The notes: generated from the sequence alone by a model not told the origin. A DNA stretch of 64,000 nucleotides from Sambucus nigra (GCA_949130495.1 OX422223.1:81624751-81688750); one strand, 5' to 3'; positions 45,368-55,784 are shown, counted from the stretch's first letter. Program-made: numbers and translations.

Positions 45368-48300
45368 ATGGCAGATAATCCAGAATCCAGTAATCGAAAT
45401 GCTGGAAATACTGGAAATCTTCCAAATCCATCCGCATCCCCAGATCTGGCTGGAATTATGACGAATCTGGCTCAAGGACAAACCGCCATGCAAGAATCTA
45501 TGAGGAAACTCATTCAAACTCTTCAGGGCGGTGCGCCTACCTATTCAGGGCAAAGGAATGATCATAGGCAATCACAATCTAGACGTACTGGGTCATATCG
45601 CAATGAGGAGACTAATGATTCTTCTTATCAACCTGGGCGAACTTCATCGATACGGGCTACGGATACAGATCAACGTATCACTCTCTCTCCGGAGAGAACT
45701 AGCGCTTTGGAAAGGTTAAGCAGAGTGTCTCCTTTCAGTCATTTAGGACCAAGGAGGAACATGAGTCCACCTAGGGCTCCATCAAGAAGTTTTCGACCAC
45801 CCCCAGGTTTGAGAGAAGGATCTGCGCAATCACGACCAACTACTCGTCGAGATAAATCTCAGGAAGCTACGTCAGAGCAATCAGTTGCTCGGACTAAGCG
45901 GCCCGAGGAAGGGAATGAAGCATGGAAAGGTTCCATTCAACGGTTGGAGGATAGATTGGGAGAAATGGCTAAGGCGAGGAACCCCTTACAGAGAACTTTT
46001 GTTCAAGGAACACCTTTTGTGCAAGCCATTGTGGATTTCCCTACACCGTCGAAATTCAAAGCACCCGTAGTGACTCCCAAGTACGATGGAAAGACAGATC
46101 CCGTACTTCATATAGAACAATACCAAGCTGTTGCAGATATCTACGCTGTCCCCGACGAGATGAGGTGTAGAGCATTCTCGGGAACTCTTACCGGATCTGC
46201 ACAGATATGGTACAATAATCTTCCTCGGGGTAAGATTTCAACTTTTGTTCAGTTAGCCGAGCTGTTTATTGGCAATTTTTGTTTTGGAGCAAAGCCGGTA
46301 AAGCGAGTAGCACACTTGCTAAGTGTTAGACAAAAATCAGGTGAAAGTACTAGAGATTACATAACTCGTTTCAATAACGAAAAGTTGGAAGTCATAGATT
46401 ATGAAGAAAAGACAGCAATCACTGCTCTGATGAGTGGTTTGCTGCCTAACAAGCTGTACTACACTTTGGCCAAAGATCCACCTAAAAATATGTCGGAGTT
46501 GATGGCAAAGGCGGCCAAAATCATGAATGCCGAGGAGGCTATGGCTGCGAAGAAGAATATGGATAAAGAAGTTAAAGTGGAGGTCGACAATTCTAAGAAG
46601 AAAGATCAGAAAGGTAATGGTGGTGACAAACACTCCAAGAATAACAGGATGAAGTTGGAAGCCCTAAAGAAGTATGATAATTATACTCCATTGAAAGTGG
46701 GTATTAATCATGTTTTGGAAGAAATCAGGAATAACGAGGAAATCAAGTGGCCAGAGAAACTGAAGACAGATCCCGACCTGAGGAATAAGGCCAAATATTG
46801 CGAGTTTCACAAAGATCATGGCCATATGACCAAAAATTGTATAGCCCTTCAGAACGAGATTGAAACACTCATCCGAAGAGGAAAATTATCAAAGTATGTA
46901 GATCGCAGGAGTGGGAGGAAGAATGATGATAGAATTAGAGAGAGATCTAGATCTCCTCGTCGTGCAGAGGAGAAAAAGAGGAGGGACCATGAAGAGGATC
47001 CAGATGATGACCCCGATCTTCCCAAGAAGCCAAGGAAACCTGAACGAGAGGTATTTTCCATACGTTTTGGATCATTTGATTGTAATGTTATTACAGGAGG
47101 AGATGCAGGAGGAGGAGACCTTACTGCAGAAAGAAAAGCTTACCTCGGAGAGGCTCAAGCTTGTTCATACATTCAGCGAATAAACCTGGCCGAGGATGAT
47201 CGTCCGAGGAAGGTAAACAAAGAGAAGCTAGTGATTGGTTTTTCAAAAAACGACCTGGCAGGTGTTCTTTACCCTCATGATGATCCTCTGGTGATCAAAA
47301 TGAGGATGAAGGATGTGGTCATTTCAAGGGTGTTAGTAGACAATGGTAGTTCGGCAGACATCATGTACTATTCATGCTTTGATAGCTTGAATTTAAAATT
47401 ATCTCAATTAGAACCTTATCACAGACCCCTTCTAGGTTTTGCTGGCGAGAAAGTTTTTCCACTTGGGACGATCAAGTTGGATATACTCATTGGAACTTGG
47501 CCGGCTTGTCGAACAGAAAGAATACGCTTTTTTGTGATGGATAAGAATGTGCAGTCCGCCTACAACATCATCATGGGAAGAGTTGGATTGAAGAAGTTCG
47601 AAGCAGTTCCATCTACAGTACATCAGTGTTTGAAATTCCCAACGAATTTTGGAGTAGGAATTATGAAAGGTGATCAAAAAGTAGCTCGGGAATGCTATTA
47701 TTCGTCTGCCGAGCAAGAGGAACTTGAAGAATCAAAGAAAAAGACTACTACTTACCAAGTGGAGGAAGGCACAGAAATTGAAACTCTTGACCCTAGGGAT
47801 GAATCTCAACTCGTAAAAGGGCAGGTTGTGGAATCTACAGAAATTGTTATCCTGGACGACGAGCATCCTGAACGAATAACTCAGATAGGATCGTCGTTGG
47901 ATGTTTCAATAAAACAGGAGTTGATAACTTTCTTGAGAAACAGGAAGAATACTTTTGCTTGGAGTCATGAAGACATGCCAGGAATAGATCCAAACTTCTT
48001 ATGTCATGAACTCAATGTGAATAAGGAGATCAAGCCTGTGAAGCAAAGAAGAAGAGTGTTTAGTCCCGAGAAGAACCAGGCCATACAAGAAGAGGTCGAG
48101 AAACTCCAGAAAGCCCAATTCATTGAAGATGTGAAATATCCAGATTGGTTGGCGAATGTGGTAATGGTAAAAAAGAAGAACAACAAATGGAGAATGTGTG
48201 TTGATTTTACTGATCTCAACAAGGCATGTCCAAAAGATCATTTTCCATTGCCCAGAATTGATCAACTAGTGGATGCTACCTCGGGACACGAGCTACTCAG

Positions 48301-51262
48301 CTTCATGGATGCTTATTCTGGCTACAACCAAATCAAAATGAAACCTGAAGACAGGGAAAGTACTTCTTTTATTACCCCAAGGGGAACTTATTGTTATAAT
48401 GTTATGCCTTTTGGTTTAAAAAATGCAGGTGCAACATATCAACGGTTGATGAACAAGGTTTTCACCGAACAAATCAGTCGCAATATGGAGGTCTATGTCG
48501 ACGACATGCTCACCAAAAGCAAGAGAGCTGCAGATCATTTGGTTGACTTGAGTCAAACTTTTGATCAACTGGATAAATACCAGATGAAGCTTAACCCGAC
48601 GAAATGTACCTTTGGAGTACGAGAAGGAATGTTCCTCGGATACATCGTCAACCAACGAGGTATTGAGGCAAATCCAGAAAAGATCAAAGCTCTTTTAGGG
48701 CTGCGATCCTCGATGACGAAGAAAGAAGTGCAGAGTCTTACCGGACGAGTTGCAGCACTCAACAGATTTGTATCCCGAGCAACTGATAAATGCCTCCCAT
48801 TCTTCAAAACACTACGAAAAAGTTTTGAGTGGACTGATGAATGTGAGAAAGCCTTTCAAGATTTGAAGAAGTATTTGGGAGCCCCACCATTGTTGTCTAG
48901 GCCAATAACTGGAGAGAAGCTGTACTTGTATTTGGCAGTATCAGAAAATGCAGTTAGCTCGGCGTTGATCAGATTGGAGAATGGAGTCCAGAAGCCAATT
49001 TATTACACAAGCAAGGCCTTCCGAGGTGCGGAAATCAGATACCCAAAGCTGGAAAAATTGGCACTGGCATTAATTGAAGCAAGTAGAAGAATGAGGCCAT
49101 ACTTCCAGGCCCATACCATCATTGTGTATACCGACATGCCGTTAAGACAAGCCCTTCACAAGCCAGAAAAATCAGGAAGATTGATGTACTGGGCAATAGA
49201 GCTCGGTGAATATGATATTGTGTATGAACCCAGATCATCGTTGAAGGGGCAAGCCGTGGCAGATTTTATAGCAGAGTTCACATACCCTGATACCCCCGAG
49301 GAGCAAAAGGTGCTTGCTGACCTACCTGTGGACGATACAGGATCAACAGACACAGATCCAAACCAACCAAGGTTAGTAAAAGGACTTGTGGATGTAGAAA
49401 AATCATCATATTCAAACCCCGACCAACTCCGGTTGGTAGAAGGGCGCGAACAAATGACCGACGAGGAACGAAGGATACCCGGGGATGATGAAAGAAAACA
49501 GATGATATTTCACCGAGGAACTCTAACAGATAAGAAATTTGAAGAAGAGTTACATACATGGAGATTATATGTAGATGGATCATCTTGCACGGCTGGTTGT
49601 GGAGCAGGGATTGTTTTAAACTCTCCAGATGATATTGACATGGAGTATGCCTTGAGATTCCAATTCAAAGCTTCCAATAATGAGGCTGAATATGAGGCTA
49701 TGATAGCAGGTTTTCATTTGGCGAAAGTTATGGAGGCACGTCAAGTAATTGTTTTCAGTGATTCTCAATTAATTGTGAATCAAATGATGGGAATATATGC
49801 AGTGAAGGGAGAGTTAATGGTGAAGTACCATGCAAAAGTGATGGAGTTATTGAAAGAATTTGATGCTATTAAATTGGTGAGGATACCGAGAATGGAGAAT
49901 GCTAGAGCAGACGCATTGGCCCGACTAGCGTCAGCTACGCGCACCGAGCTGCGAAGAACAATACCAATTGAAGTACTAGAAAGTCGGAGCATAGAAGAAG
50001 ATCTGACGGTGAAGATTATTACCCTTGATTTAGGACCATCTTGGATGGATCCTATCAGAGCATACATTGAAGAAGGAGTGCTACCGGAGGACAAACTAGC
50101 TGCCAAGAAATTGAAGTATAAAGTTGCTCGGTATGTGTTAACTAATGGTGTTTTGTATAGACGAGGAATTATGGCAGGTTTGCAGAGATGTGTGCATCCA
50201 TCAGAAGTCAAAGAATTGATTGAAGAAATCCATGAAGGATCTTGTGGAGCTCATGTAGCAGGTCGGACTCTTCTGCAAAGGGTGATGACACAGGGATACT
50301 ACTGGCCGACGATGAGAGCTGATTGTATAGCCTATGCTAAGAAGTGTGACAAGTGCCAACGTTTCTCCTCCATCCGAAGAACTCCACAGGCATTGTTGAC
50401 ACCCATAACATCACCTTGGCCATTTGCCATGTGGGGTATTGATCTGGTTGGACCACTGCCGACGACCCGAGGAAGGTTCAAGTATCTCGTCGTGGCAGTA
50501 AACTATTTTACTAAGTGGGTGGAAGCTGAACCACTAATTGACATGACGTACGAGAAGGTGTATCAGTTCATATGGAAGAATATCATTTGTCGGTATGGTC
50601 TCCCCCACGCTTTCATCACAGACCATGGAATGCAATTTGATAATGAAGAATTTGCTGCCTATTGTCATCAGTCAAATGTCTTGAAGTTTCATTCAGCACC
50701 AGGCCATCCCCAAAGCAATGGACAGACTGAAGTGACGAACAGAACATTACTAAATGGGTTGAAGAAGAGGTTAAGTGAGGCTAAAGCAAATTGTATTAAT
50801 GAGCTACAGTCAGTTTTGTGGGTTTACCGAACAACTCCCCGAGCAGCAACAGGAGAATCACCATATATGCTAACATTTGGAAGTGAGGCTGTGATACCTA
50901 CCGAGTTTGGCCTACCAACACACAGGGTGTTAAATTTCAATTCTCCGATCAGTGATCTGATGAGAAGGATGGATTTGGATATGCTCGAAGAAGTCAGAGA
51001 AGAGGCAGCCATTAGGAATGCTGCTTATCAACAACGAACAGCTCTGTTTTACAACAAAAGAGTAAAGAAATGTGATTTAAAAGAGGGGGATTATGTGCTA
51101 AAGAAGGTCATTCAGAAGCAGAATAAACTGAAAGCAAACTGGCATGGACCTTACCGAGTTACAGAGGTTGTTCGACCAGGAACTTACAGAATAGCAACTT
51201 TAGAAGGAGAGGAATTTAAGAACGCGTGGAATGCTGAACACCTGCGCAAGTATTATCAGTGA
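45368..51262 (+). CDS. Gag-Pol polyprotein of Tat retrotransposon, 1964 aa
   Basis: The first ATG after the primer site is in good context (caccaatggc) and one frame continues to 51262. Approximate residues: Arg/Ser-rich N-terminus; capsid 200-420 (SAQIWYNNLPRGKISTF); CX2HX4HX4C knuckle CEFHKDHGHMTKNC at ~478; basic RSRSPRR block ~530; protease VLVDNGSSADIM ~655; RT with VYVDDM ~1043; first RNase H ~1170-1290, whose first acidic site reads LAVSE as in other Tat elements; archaeal-type RNase H 1395-1525 with Asp-Glu-Asp-Asp all visible (YVDGSS, EAEYEA, FSDSQ, RADALA); integrase zinc region ~1620-1670 (CDKCQRF); core WGIDLVG, TDHGMQF, GQTEVTN with 35 residues between the last Asp and Glu. Odd point: TDHG where TDNG is usual. 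No chromodomain. Confidence 0.96.
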   Translation: MADNPESSNRNAGNTGNLPNPSASPDLAGIMTNLAQGQTAMQESMRKLIQTLQGGAPTYSGQRNDHRQSQSRRTGSYRNEETNDSSYQPGRTSSIRATDTDQRITLSPERTSALERLSRVSPFSHLGPRRNMSPPRAPSRSFRPPPGLREGSAQSRPTTRRDKSQEATSEQSVARTKRPEEGNEAWKGSIQRLEDRLGEMAKARNPLQRTFVQGTPFVQAIVDFPTPSKFKAPVVTPKYDGKTDPVLHIEQYQAVADIYAVPDEMRCRAFSGTLTGSAQIWYNNLPRGKISTFVQLAELFIGNFCFGAKPVKRVAHLLSVRQKSGESTRDYITRFNNEKLEVIDYEEKTAITALMSGLLPNKLYYTLAKDPPKNMSELMAKAAKIMNAEEAMAAKKNMDKEVKVEVDNSKKKDQKGNGGDKHSKNNRMKLEALKKYDNYTPLKVGINHVLEEIRNNEEIKWPEKLKTDPDLRNKAKYCEFHKDHGHMTKNCIALQNEIETLIRRGKLSKYVDRRSGRKNDDRIRERSRSPRRAEEKKRRDHEEDPDDDPDLPKKPRKPEREVFSIRFGSFDCNVITGGDAGGGDLTAERKAYLGEAQACSYIQRINLAEDDRPRKVNKEKLVIGFSKNDLAGVLYPHDDPLVIKMRMKDVVISRVLVDNGSSADIMYYSCFDSLNLKLSQLEPYHRPLLGFAGEKVFPLGTIKLDILIGTWPACRTERIRFFVMDKNVQSAYNIIMGRVGLKKFEAVPSTVHQCLKFPTNFGVGIMKGDQKVARECYYSSAEQEELEESKKKTTTYQVEEGTEIETLDPRDESQLVKGQVVESTEIVILDDEHPERITQIGSSLDVSIKQELITFLRNRKNTFAWSHEDMPGIDPNFLCHELNVNKEIKPVKQRRRVFSPEKNQAIQEEVEKLQKAQFIEDVKYPDWLANVVMVKKKNNKWRMCVDFTDLNKACPKDHFPLPRIDQLVDATSGHELLSFMDAYSGYNQIKMKPEDRESTSFITPRGTYCYNVMPFGLKNAGATYQRLMNKVFTEQISRNMEVYVDDMLTKSKRAADHLVDLSQTFDQLDKYQMKLNPTKCTFGVREGMFLGYIVNQRGIEANPEKIKALLGLRSSMTKKEVQSLTGRVAALNRFVSRATDKCLPFFKTLRKSFEWTDECEKAFQDLKKYLGAPPLLSRPITGEKLYLYLAVSENAVSSALIRLENGVQKPIYYTSKAFRGAEIRYPKLEKLALALIEASRRMRPYFQAHTIIVYTDMPLRQALHKPEKSGRLMYWAIELGEYDIVYEPRSSLKGQAVADFIAEFTYPDTPEEQKVLADLPVDDTGSTDTDPNQPRLVKGLVDVEKSSYSNPDQLRLVEGREQMTDEERRIPGDDERKQMIFHRGTLTDKKFEEELHTWRLYVDGSSCTAGCGAGIVLNSPDDIDMEYALRFQFKASNNEAEYEAMIAGFHLAKVMEARQVIVFSDSQLIVNQMMGIYAVKGELMVKYHAKVMELLKEFDAIKLVRIPRMENARADALARLASATRTELRRTIPIEVLESRSIEEDLTVKIITLDLGPSWMDPIRAYIEEGVLPEDKLAAKKLKYKVARYVLTNGVLYRRGIMAGLQRCVHPSEVKELIEEIHEGSCGAHVAGRTLLQRVMTQGYYWPTMRADCIAYAKKCDKCQRFSSIRRTPQALLTPITSPWPFAMWGIDLVGPLPTTRGRFKYLVVAVNYFTKWVEAEPLIDMTYEKVYQFIWKNIICRYGLPHAFITDHGMQFDNEEFAAYCHQSNVLKFHSAPGHPQSNGQTEVTNRTLLNGLKKRLSEAKANCINELQSVLWVYRTTPRAATGESPYMLTFGSEAVIPTEFGLPTHRVLNFNSPISDLMRRMDLDMLEEVREEAAIRNAAYQQRTALFYNKRVKKCDLKEGDYVLKKVIQKQNKLKANWHGPYRVTEVVRPGTYRIATLEGEEFKNAWNAEHLRKYYQ

Positions 51263-51369
51263 TGTCAAATGTAAAGCATTTCTTTCATTATGAATAAAAC
51301 GAGGATGTTTCGCCATGTTCTTTCTGGTTGAAAATTTTTTGGGGAATACTAGTGTAATACACTACACAA

Positions 51370-51630
51370 CAAAAGTGCTCTAAGGAGCCAACCTCCTTTG
51401 GTTAGGAGGACAGCTCTACGGAGCAAAAGTGCTCTAAGGAGCCAACCTCCTTTGGCTAGGAGGACAGCTCTACGGAGCAAAAGTGCTATAAGTAGCCAAC
51501 CTCCTTTGGTTAGGAGGACAGCTCTACGGAGCAAAAGTGCTCTAAGGAGCCAACCTCCTTTGGTTAGGAGGACATGCTCTAAGGAGCCAAAAAATGCTCT
51601 AAGGAGCCAAAAGCTTTAAGGAGCCAGAAA
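51370..51630. repeat. 54-bp tandem repeats downstream of pol
   Basis: aaaagtgctctaaggagcc starts at 51371, 51425, 51479 and 51533, then in shortened form near 51587 and 51608. Each unit contains ccaacctcctttgg/ttaggagg, which is partly self-complementary. Because 54 is divisible by three, frames stay open on both strands; they are not genes. Confidence 0.93.
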
Positions 51631-51639
51631 GTGTACACC

Positions 51640-51915
51640 AACATGATCAACTACGGTTGGTAAGATAAAAATATACTCTCATATTACAACTTATGTTGGT
51701 CGGGAGGTAATATTATTACAATGAGTTCTTTGAAGTATAGTTGGTCGGGGATAAAAACCCAATAACTGTAGTTGGTTGGCGAGGACAAATTATTGATCTT
51801 AGTTGGTCGGACGCAATTTTATAAATAAACCAAGTATAGCTGGTCGGGGATAAAACCCATCAACTGTAATTGGCCGACAAACATTATTCACCCACCTTGG
51901 TTGGTTGGAAACAAT
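51640..51915. repeat. Imperfect gttggtcggg-spaced repeats
   Basis: A gttggtcggg-like core recurs about every 30-50 bp (51652, 51691, 51738, 51773, 51802, 51840, 51870, 51900), with aactgtag/aagtatag before it and gataaaa after it. This is a second, more diverged array in the same 3' region. Confidence 0.65.
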
Positions 51916-52173
51916 TTGAACATTTTTACTCATTACTTTATTATTAAGTGATCGAGAAACATTACTAATACTTGTAACTTTTTATTAAGTTGCTTATTGA
52001 ACAATAATATTGTTATCTTTTTAACAGATACATAGATACATATGTACAAATATAAAGGTGTTTGATAAACACAAGACAATAGCAAAATTGGCAAACATAA
52101 AATGAAAATCTTTCATTAAATTTAAAATAAGATTACAGGATACAAGAATGTACTAATTGTTACATTGATATTA
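51916..52173. other. AT-rich 3' flank of antisense genes
   Basis: No gene. It would hold the 3'UTR of the minus-strand gene ending at 52174. I see no clear aataaa signal on the minus strand. Confidence 0.4.
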
Positions 52174-53445
52174 CTATTCTATTGGTTTCTTGCCCTGTGC
52201 TTTAGAAACAGGTTCCTCGCCGGCAGGAGGGTCTTCTAGGCAAAGGGGAGAATTGATGAAATTAACATCTCTGAGCATTCTGACGTTCATAACAGAAGGT
52301 GTATCCAAAATATGCTCAGGACGAGATAATTCAACTTGGGAATGAAGGCTATAATCACCAAGGTATTTTGAAATTAGGCTGCGAGGAATGGAACGAGCTG
52401 GGATCCATGCCATATCCAATTTGAAAGGTGGTACAGGCAGGTCTAATAATGATGGAGCATGATAGTCCCATAAAAAATGCCCTTGCTCCAATTTTAATAC
52501 ACCCAGTGCATTTAACCATCCTTGCTTGTAACCTTCATTGTTAGCATGTTCAAAGCGAGCATCCAGGTGAACAAGGGCTTCATTGTATCCTGCCATCCAA
52601 AATTCCCTTGGCTGTTTATGGAATTGGAAGATTAATCTGTCCAATTGTTCATGAAGGCTTTTTGCAAAAAGATCCTTATTATGCAGAGAAGATTTCATCG
52701 TTGTAAGTTGATCTTCCAAGGATAAATTCTTCTTCGACATTTCTGATAGGGCCCGATCTTTGATGTTTAACTGGAATGCTTGAGTTTCTAAAGTGGATTG
52801 GGTACGAGCTTCTTCAACATTGCGACTGAGAACTCTTGATCGGCTCCGAGAACCTCTTCCTCGTCCCCGAGCAGTTCCAGAAATGGCAGATTTTCTTAAG
52901 TCCTCCAGCTCTTGCCGTAATTTGGCGTTTTCGACCTCTAAGAACGAGAAGCCTTCATCAGTAACTGGTATTAATGCAGTAGAAGATGAAGCAGCAGATT
53001 CATATTGAGCCAATTTTTTCTGCAAATTATTATTTTCTTGTTCCAGGATCTCGGCAATTTGTCTGCAGGCTTCAACTTCACCTTTTAGGGTCCTTTCCCT
53101 AATATCATATGCAGCAATGATCTTCTTATGGCCTGTTTCAGAAGAAAGTTGTTGGTATCTATTTTCATAATCTTTGTGTAACAAAGCCATTGATTCATTG
53201 TGCTGACCTTGGAGATCCTCTAAGGAACAATGCAGCTCTTCAATCAGGTCATAATAAGCGACATTGTTGGCCACAGCTCGGTCGAGTAAATCTTTCAAGT
53301 ACCGATAAGCCTCAATAGCCTGCTCTGAAGCACCATGACCAAGAATATCAGCAATTTCCGATGTACTAAGGTCTGTATGACCAGCCTTATAGTATTGGTG
53401 ACATTGCTGCATCAGCTCGGTATCATGTGAAGAGATCAATTCCAT
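52174..53445 (-). CDS. Antisense gene 2 of young Tat element, 423-aa coiled-coil protein
   Basis: Uninterrupted on the minus strand from ATG 53445 (MELISSHDTELMQQCHQYYK). No intron. Residues ~60-180 are heptad-rich and likely coiled coil (LKGEVEACRQIAEILEQENN). A basic ARGRGRGSRSRSR patch at ~195-207 may bind nucleic acid or act as a nuclear signal. A second coiled coil spans ~215-265. A conserved-looking C-terminal block is YKQGWLNALGVLKLEQGHFL, followed by LDLPVPPFKLDMAWIP. It starts about 150 bp after the ancestral stop of the upstream antisense gene. A tcgtccttag acceptor-like site lies just before the ATG, so a 5' intron is possible. Function unknown; probably an element-encoded accessory protein. 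Confidence 0.8.
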   Translation of the reverse strand: MELISSHDTELMQQCHQYYKAGHTDLSTSEIADILGHGASEQAIEAYRYLKDLLDRAVANNVAYYDLIEELHCSLEDLQGQHNESMALLHKDYENRYQQLSSETGHKKIIAAYDIRERTLKGEVEACRQIAEILEQENNNLQKKLAQYESAASSSTALIPVTDEGFSFLEVENAKLRQELEDLRKSAISGTARGRGRGSRSRSRVLSRNVEEARTQSTLETQAFQLNIKDRALSEMSKKNLSLEDQLTTMKSSLHNKDLFAKSLHEQLDRLIFQFHKQPREFWMAGYNEALVHLDARFEHANNEGYKQGWLNALGVLKLEQGHFLWDYHAPSLLDLPVPPFKLDMAWIPARSIPRSLISKYLGDYSLHSQVELSRPEHILDTPSVMNVRMLRDVNFINSPLCLEDPPAGEEPVSKAQGKKPIE

Positions 53446-53593
53446 TCTAGCAACAAACTAAGGACGAGAAAAAGACAACAATCAACAAAAACAAGTTATC
53501 AACAACAGAGATAAGCAAAGATATATTTTATTAGATCATCAAAAAGTTACATTGTTCGATTACAAGGAAATACAGAAATGATACCGAACAACT

Positions 53594-53749
53594 TCACACC
53601 TTTTCCTTGTCTCCCAAGACTTTCTCGGGAGGCTGGGACGAGGAGCTCGGTTGCTCGGTGGTAACAACAGCTTGATCGGTAGGATTCTTCTCGGAAGGAG
53701 GAGGCATGGAAGAAACGTCCTCGGTGGCAGAGGGTTGAGAGGCAGAAAC
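53594..53749 (-). pseudogene. Former C-terminal extension of antisense gene 1
   Basis: In frame with exon 3 after the TAA, this reads VSASQPSATEDVSSMPPPSE, then TTEQPSSSSQPPEKVLG, and stops at 53596-53594. The Pro/Ser/Glu-rich composition continues that of the preceding tail, so I infer the stop arose from a Gln codon by a C-to-T change. Confidence 0.6.
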
Positions 53750-55691
53750 TTAATCGCCCATAGCCATAGAAGACTCATCTGAGACAGGCTCATCTTCTTC
53801 TTCTTCCACAATTGGTGGAGAAGGACCAGGGAGATGCCGTTGGAATAGCTCAGAATCATCTTGGACCTTTAGCTCTTGCAGAGCAGCTACCCAGCCATCA
53901 TGGAAGTATTTCAACTCCCCATATTGAACTTGGGATGTCATTGCAGCTATCCCTCTCTCCCATCCTTTCTCCCAACCAACGCTGAAATGTTTCTTGATTG
54001 CAACTTTTCTCCTCGACTTCTCCGAGGAGAGCTTCACCTCCAATTCCTCTTTCTTGACTTTGATATCTCGCAGAGTATATAATTCTTCCTCTGCCTTTTT
54101 CAACTTATCATCAGAGTCCTGATGTTTAACCTCCAAAACTTTAACTTTCTCCTCCAAATTCTTGGAGGTTTCAGCCATCCTCATCTTATCAGCCTCAGCC
54201 ACAGCCAACTTTTTCTCCCAAACAGTTTTCTCCTCGATGTACTGTTGGCGAGATTCCTTCACAGATTGGGTTAAACCCAACAAAGCATCGTCAACATCGG
54301 ACGAGGAACTGGAAGCTTTAATAACTTGATCTTTCTTCACGATGGTATTGAAGCAGTTCACCAGCTGAAAGATAAGAAAAACAATAAAGTCAACACAAAT
54401 ACAAGAATTCAAGAAAAAGAAAGAAAGACCAAAGGAGTGAGAAATTTACTGAAGAAAGATGACGAGCAGCTAGGGATGTCAGTGTATCCCTAGGAATTTT
54501 TTCATCAACCCCGAGAACCTCGGGTATAACTGAGCTCATTGAGGAACTCGGAAGAAGGATGTTTGAAACACTACTACCACCAGCGGGTAGAGAAGATGCA
54601 GTTCCAGCAAGATTAACTGAGGATGATTTCCTCAATCTCTTCAAAGGACGGTCAGCAGCATCAACCAAGGAAGAAGTCTTGGTCGGAGAGATGGCAATTA
54701 CATCAGCAGGAGCATTTTTCTTGCTCGGGGCCACTGGGGGCTTCTCGGCAACTTTGGAGGAACCGGCATCTACTTTTTTAGTCCCCTCTGGAACATCAAT
54801 TTTGCCTTTTTGGGCTCCAACAGCAGAAGAAATTTCACCAAATAAAGCAGGAGGAGCTCTCTTCTTGCCCATTCTCTGAGATAAGGGGATATGAGAATCT
54901 GAAGATGAACTTTCTGGTGTTGAAGCTGGTTCAACAGGGCGAGCAGTATAAGAGGTTGTGTAACTCTTATACTGTAGTAAATATGAAGCAGATCTGATGT
55001 GTTCGTCAGCAATCGTCTTATGCAAACCCCAGATAAGTTTCAGATGTTTAATATTCACTTCTGATTCCTTTGGAGTTTTTCTTTTGCTATCAACTGCAAA
55101 TAAATACATGTCGAGATATCAGTCATACATTTTGTCAAACATGATGAAAGCATAATTTCATAAGTAAAATAAAATGAAAAATAAACCTATCCCATTGCCG
55201 TATGGGGGGCATCTGGGACCGTTGTATACTTCATTCCCAGATAAAGGCGTATGTTGCCAATTTTTTATGATCAACCCATGCTCAAAATAATCCCTATTTG
55301 AGTCAGGGAGATTAACTACAAGAGCCCTATTCAGATATCTAGTTTTTAAATAATAAATATTATCTAGAGTGGCCCATTTATAACAAAACATAATTTCAGG
55401 GATCCCAATACGAGTCCCATGAGTTAGATTTAATTTGTGCACCCCGTTAATTATTCTCCATGAATTGGGGGCTATTTTTGCAGGAACAAGATCAAAATAT
55501 TGACAAAACTCAAGACATAATGAGTTTGGTGGAAAGGAAAAACCGCATTCAGCAACAAAAAGACTGGGGAACCAATGTCCCTCAGCCAATCGAAAGTAAT
55601 CTAAAGGCTCAGAAAGAACCTCTAGAGTTACCCACGAAGGAATGGAAAAATCAGAACGGAATTTCTCAACAGACTCCACGATATAAACCAT
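53750..55691 (-). CDS. Antisense gene 1 of young Tat element, 3 exons, gypsy-type transposon accessory protein
   Basis: Proposed exons are 55691-55187, 55093-54450 and 54364-53750. Introns are 93 and 85 nt with GT donors (atag|gtttat, ttca|gtaaat) and AG acceptors (tttgcag, tttcag). Phases agree, giving about 587 codons. I prefer ATG 55691 (MVYIVESVEKF); the frame is open back to 55784. Exon 1 has SWVTLEVLSEPLDYFRLAEG and AKIAPNSWRIINGVHKLNL, resembling the 'putative gypsy type transposon' domain (Transposase_28, from memory). Exon 2 is Ser/Pro-rich and basic (PLKRLRKSS). Exon 3 is a long coiled coil ending GWVAALQELKV and an acidic tail. The TAA at 53752-53750 looks secondary: the same frame continues 51 codons to 53594. 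An aataaa signal lies near 53530 on this strand, and a tatttaaa box near 55860. Confidence 0.78.
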
Positions 55692-55784
55692 ATTGAATAA
55701 AAGAGATACAGAAGAAAGGAATAATATCTTACAGAAATAAAGGAGGTATGTTGGCAACGAACGGAAACAAGGATGAACGCACAA

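Noticed and set aside
51349..51619. Frames on both strands through the 54-bp repeats
   Set aside because: The unit length is divisible by three, so any stop-free unit stays open. No protein evidence.
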